From Candidatus Margulisiibacteriota bacterium (GTDB lineage Bacteria > Margulisbacteria > WOR-1 > O2-12-FULL-45-9 > XYB2-FULL-48-7): DNA of 7,507 bases. Position numbers and translations under genes: made by a program. Below, in pieces: positions 6,788 to 7,507 of the stretch. The notes below the pieces were generated by a model. That model worked only from the letters and a program-made list of their open reading frames with translations. It did no database searches and had not been told where the DNA came from. Location of the stretch: positions 3,136 through 10,642 of the forward strand of contig JAQUOB010000014.1 of NCBI GenBank assembly GCA_028717325.1. The letters run 5' to 3'. Within the stretch, counting starts at the first letter, position 1; each line of letters starts with the position of its first letter.

Positions 6788-6789
6788 GG

Positions 6790-7233
6790 CTAGAACGGCA
6801 GGTCGCTTTCCAGCTCCGCATCGTCGACAAATTCCTCATCGGTAACCGGCTGGTTGCCGGCAGTTGCTGGTTGTTCGCTGGTCACTGTTGGCTGGTTACC
6901 GGTTGCCGGTCCCTTTTCCAACATCGTCATATTCCTGGCCACGACTTCCGTGACCCAGCGGCGCTGGCCGGCTTGGTCCTCGAAGGAGCGGTTCTGTATC
7001 CGGCCTTCGACCAAAACCAGGCGGCCCTTCTTTAAATACTGGGCGCAGACCTCAGCCAATCTCTGCCAAGCCACAATGTCGATAAGATCGGTATTGTCTT
7101 CCCGCTTGACGCCCGACAGAGGGCGATCGACCGCCAGGCGGAACTTGGTGACGGCCATGCCGTCAGCGGTGGCGCGGCTTTCGGGGTCGGCCGTCAGCCG
7201 ACCGATCAAAATTATCCTATTGAGATTCGCCAA
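6790..7233 (-). CDS. ssb: Single-stranded DNA-binding protein, first tandem copy, TTG start
   Basis: The 147 residues form an OB-fold SSB (about 1-106) with NRIILIGRLTADPESR, VTKFRLAVDR, DLIDIVAWQRLAE with Trp56, YLKKGRLVLVEGRIQ and TEVVARNMTMLE. It ends in the acidic tip DAELESDLPF, which normally binds SSB partner proteins. The flexible loop at 37-48 is about ten residues shorter than in the copy just downstream. The linker (about 107-137) contains a duplicated GNQP(x)VT unit at 112-118 and 126-131. The start must be the TTG at 7231-7233: the frame has a stop at 7246-7248 and no other start before the conserved first strand. An AAGGGG SD lies 7 nt upstream. The gene overlaps the end of rpsF by 17 bases. 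The two copies are clearly diverged, so the duplication is not recent. Division of labour or mixed tetramers are possible but unproven. Confidence 0.94.
   Translation of the reverse strand: MANLNRIILIGRLTADPESRATADGMAVTKFRLAVDRPLSGVKREDNTDLIDIVAWQRLAEVCAQYLKKGRLVLVEGRIQNRSFEDQAGQRRWVTEVVARNMTMLEKGPATGNQPTVTSEQPATAGNQPVTDEEFVDDAELESDLPF
6840..6909. repeat. Short direct and inverted repeats in the ssb linker region
   Basis: GCTGGTTGCCGG (6849-6860) recurs as GCTGGTTACCGG (6891-6902, 11 of 12 bases) exactly 42 bases on, in the same reading frame. GGTTGCCGG occurs at 6852-6860 and 6901-6909. CGGTAACC (6840-6847) and GGTTACCG (6894-6901) are perfect inverted arms. They encode the repeated GNQP units of the first SSB's linker. 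The simplest reading is a small in-frame duplication of 14 codons in a disordered segment. Confidence 0.6.
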
Positions 7234-7507
7234 GGGGCTTCCCCTTTATTTCTCCGATCTCGACCGCTTCTGGCCGGACGCCCGGCATCTCTCTCCTAAC
7301 CTGCGGTTCATCGGGGACCACGGCCCGGGAAATAAAGTAGCGGATGACATTTTCGGAAACCTTGAGATACGCGCGAAGCTCGGCCGGTACGCCGGCCGGG
7401 CCCTTAAAGCGAATGAGAACGTAATAACCCTGGGTCATCGTCCTGGCTTTTTTGATCATTGACGCCAGGCGCCGGGTGCCCCATTTTTCAACTTTATCGA
7501 TCTCTCC
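7217..7507 (-). CDS. rpsF: 30S ribosomal protein S6, N-terminal part outside the window
   Basis: The minus-strand frame is open from the right edge to the TAG at 7217-7219, giving the last 96 residues. S6 binds 16S rRNA on the 30S platform as a dimer with S18. The family pattern is plain: GEIDKVEKWGTRRLASMIKK at the edge matches the usual strand that ends 'WGkRrLAYpIkk'. It is followed by GYYVLIRFKG, AELRAYLKVSENVIRYFISR and then a tail of about 35 residues rich in Pro, Glu and Arg that is longer than the minimal S6 fold. The ATG at 7457-7459 is internal to this domain and is not the true start, because the conserved strand continues upstream of it. The last 17 bases overlap the following ssb. 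Promoter and any S6:S18 autoregulatory leader would lie beyond the right edge. Confidence 0.95.
   Translation of the reverse strand, partial: GEIDKVEKWGTRRLASMIKKARTMTQGYYVLIRFKGPAGVPAELRAYLKVSENVIRYFISRAVVPDEPQVRREMPGVRPEAVEIGEIKGKPLGESQ
7232..7246 (-). promoter_or_regulatory. ssb: Hairpin enclosing the SD and TTG start of the first ssb
   Basis: On the minus strand AAGGGG (7241-7246), AAG (7238-7240) and CCCCTT (7232-7237) form a perfect 6-bp stem with a 3-nt loop. The 5' arm is the only SD-like sequence for ssb, and the 3' arm includes the first two bases of its TTG start. The element lies inside the last codons of rpsF. A ribosome finishing rpsF would melt it, so the inferred role is translational coupling of ssb to rpsF. 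Confidence 0.55.

Noticed and set aside
7217..7459. Complete 80-residue gene starting at the ATG at 7459
   Set aside because: The frame continues upstream with conserved S6 sequence (EKWGTRRLA), so this Met is internal and the gene is cut by the window edge.
208..7462. Many plus-strand open frames of 90-370 codons
   Set aside because: All lie opposite minus-strand genes with clear family motifs. They are Arg/Ser/Pro-rich or otherwise composition-driven and show no recognisable domains.
1..7507. tRNA, rRNA, CRISPR, insertion sequence, attachment site or riboswitch
   Set aside because: The window is almost wholly coding. No array-like repeats, transposase motifs or gaps long enough for a structured RNA were found.

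Overview
The window comes from a bacterial chromosome. It is about as tightly packed as bacterial DNA gets: ten protein genes, all read on the minus strand, fill essentially all 7.5 kb. The longest gaps are tens of bases, and several neighbours overlap. I see no RNA gene, mobile element, CRISPR array or other sign of an accessory region. The DNA is moderately GC-rich. Starts are ATG, GTG and TTG, most with Shine-Dalgarno (SD) sites. The gene set points to a little-studied or uncultured, probably diderm bacterium: a bifunctional PGI/PMI, a very short UvrC, two ssb genes, a periplasmic M23 protein with a coiled coil, and a secreted S41 protease. The phylum cannot be fixed from this sequence alone.

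In transcription order (right to left) the window begins with the ribosomal/ssDNA-binding cluster rpsF (3' part only), ssb, a second ssb, rpsR and rplI. The classical rpsF-ssb-rpsR-rplI order is kept, but ssb is present twice in tandem. The first ssb starts at a TTG inside the end of rpsF, within a small hairpin that also covers its SD. The L9 protein lacks about seven residues of its conserved N-terminal rRNA-binding loop. Four bases after rplI comes a compact uvrC. It keeps both nuclease active sites and the iron-sulfur cysteines, but lacks a central segment of about 120 residues and the C-terminal helix-hairpin-helix domain.

The next pair, an EnvC/NlpD-like M23 peptidase followed by a carboxy-terminal processing protease (S41), is a cell-envelope module that probably acts in cell-wall hydrolysis during division. 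A plausible sigma70-type promoter lies directly after the uvrC stop and would give an almost leaderless mRNA for the M23 gene.

The last part is a sugar-activation module. A bifunctional phosphoglucose/phosphomannose isomerase overlaps the protease gene by 14 bases. It is in turn coupled through an ATGA overlap to a GDP-mannose pyrophosphorylase-like nucleotidyltransferase, which runs off the left edge. Together these two would feed fructose-6-phosphate towards GDP-mannose, or a similar nucleotide sugar, for surface polysaccharide.

No previously undescribed multi-gene system is evident. The most notable points are the reduced UvrC, the tandem ssb genes with a sequestered TTG start, and the shortened L9 loop.
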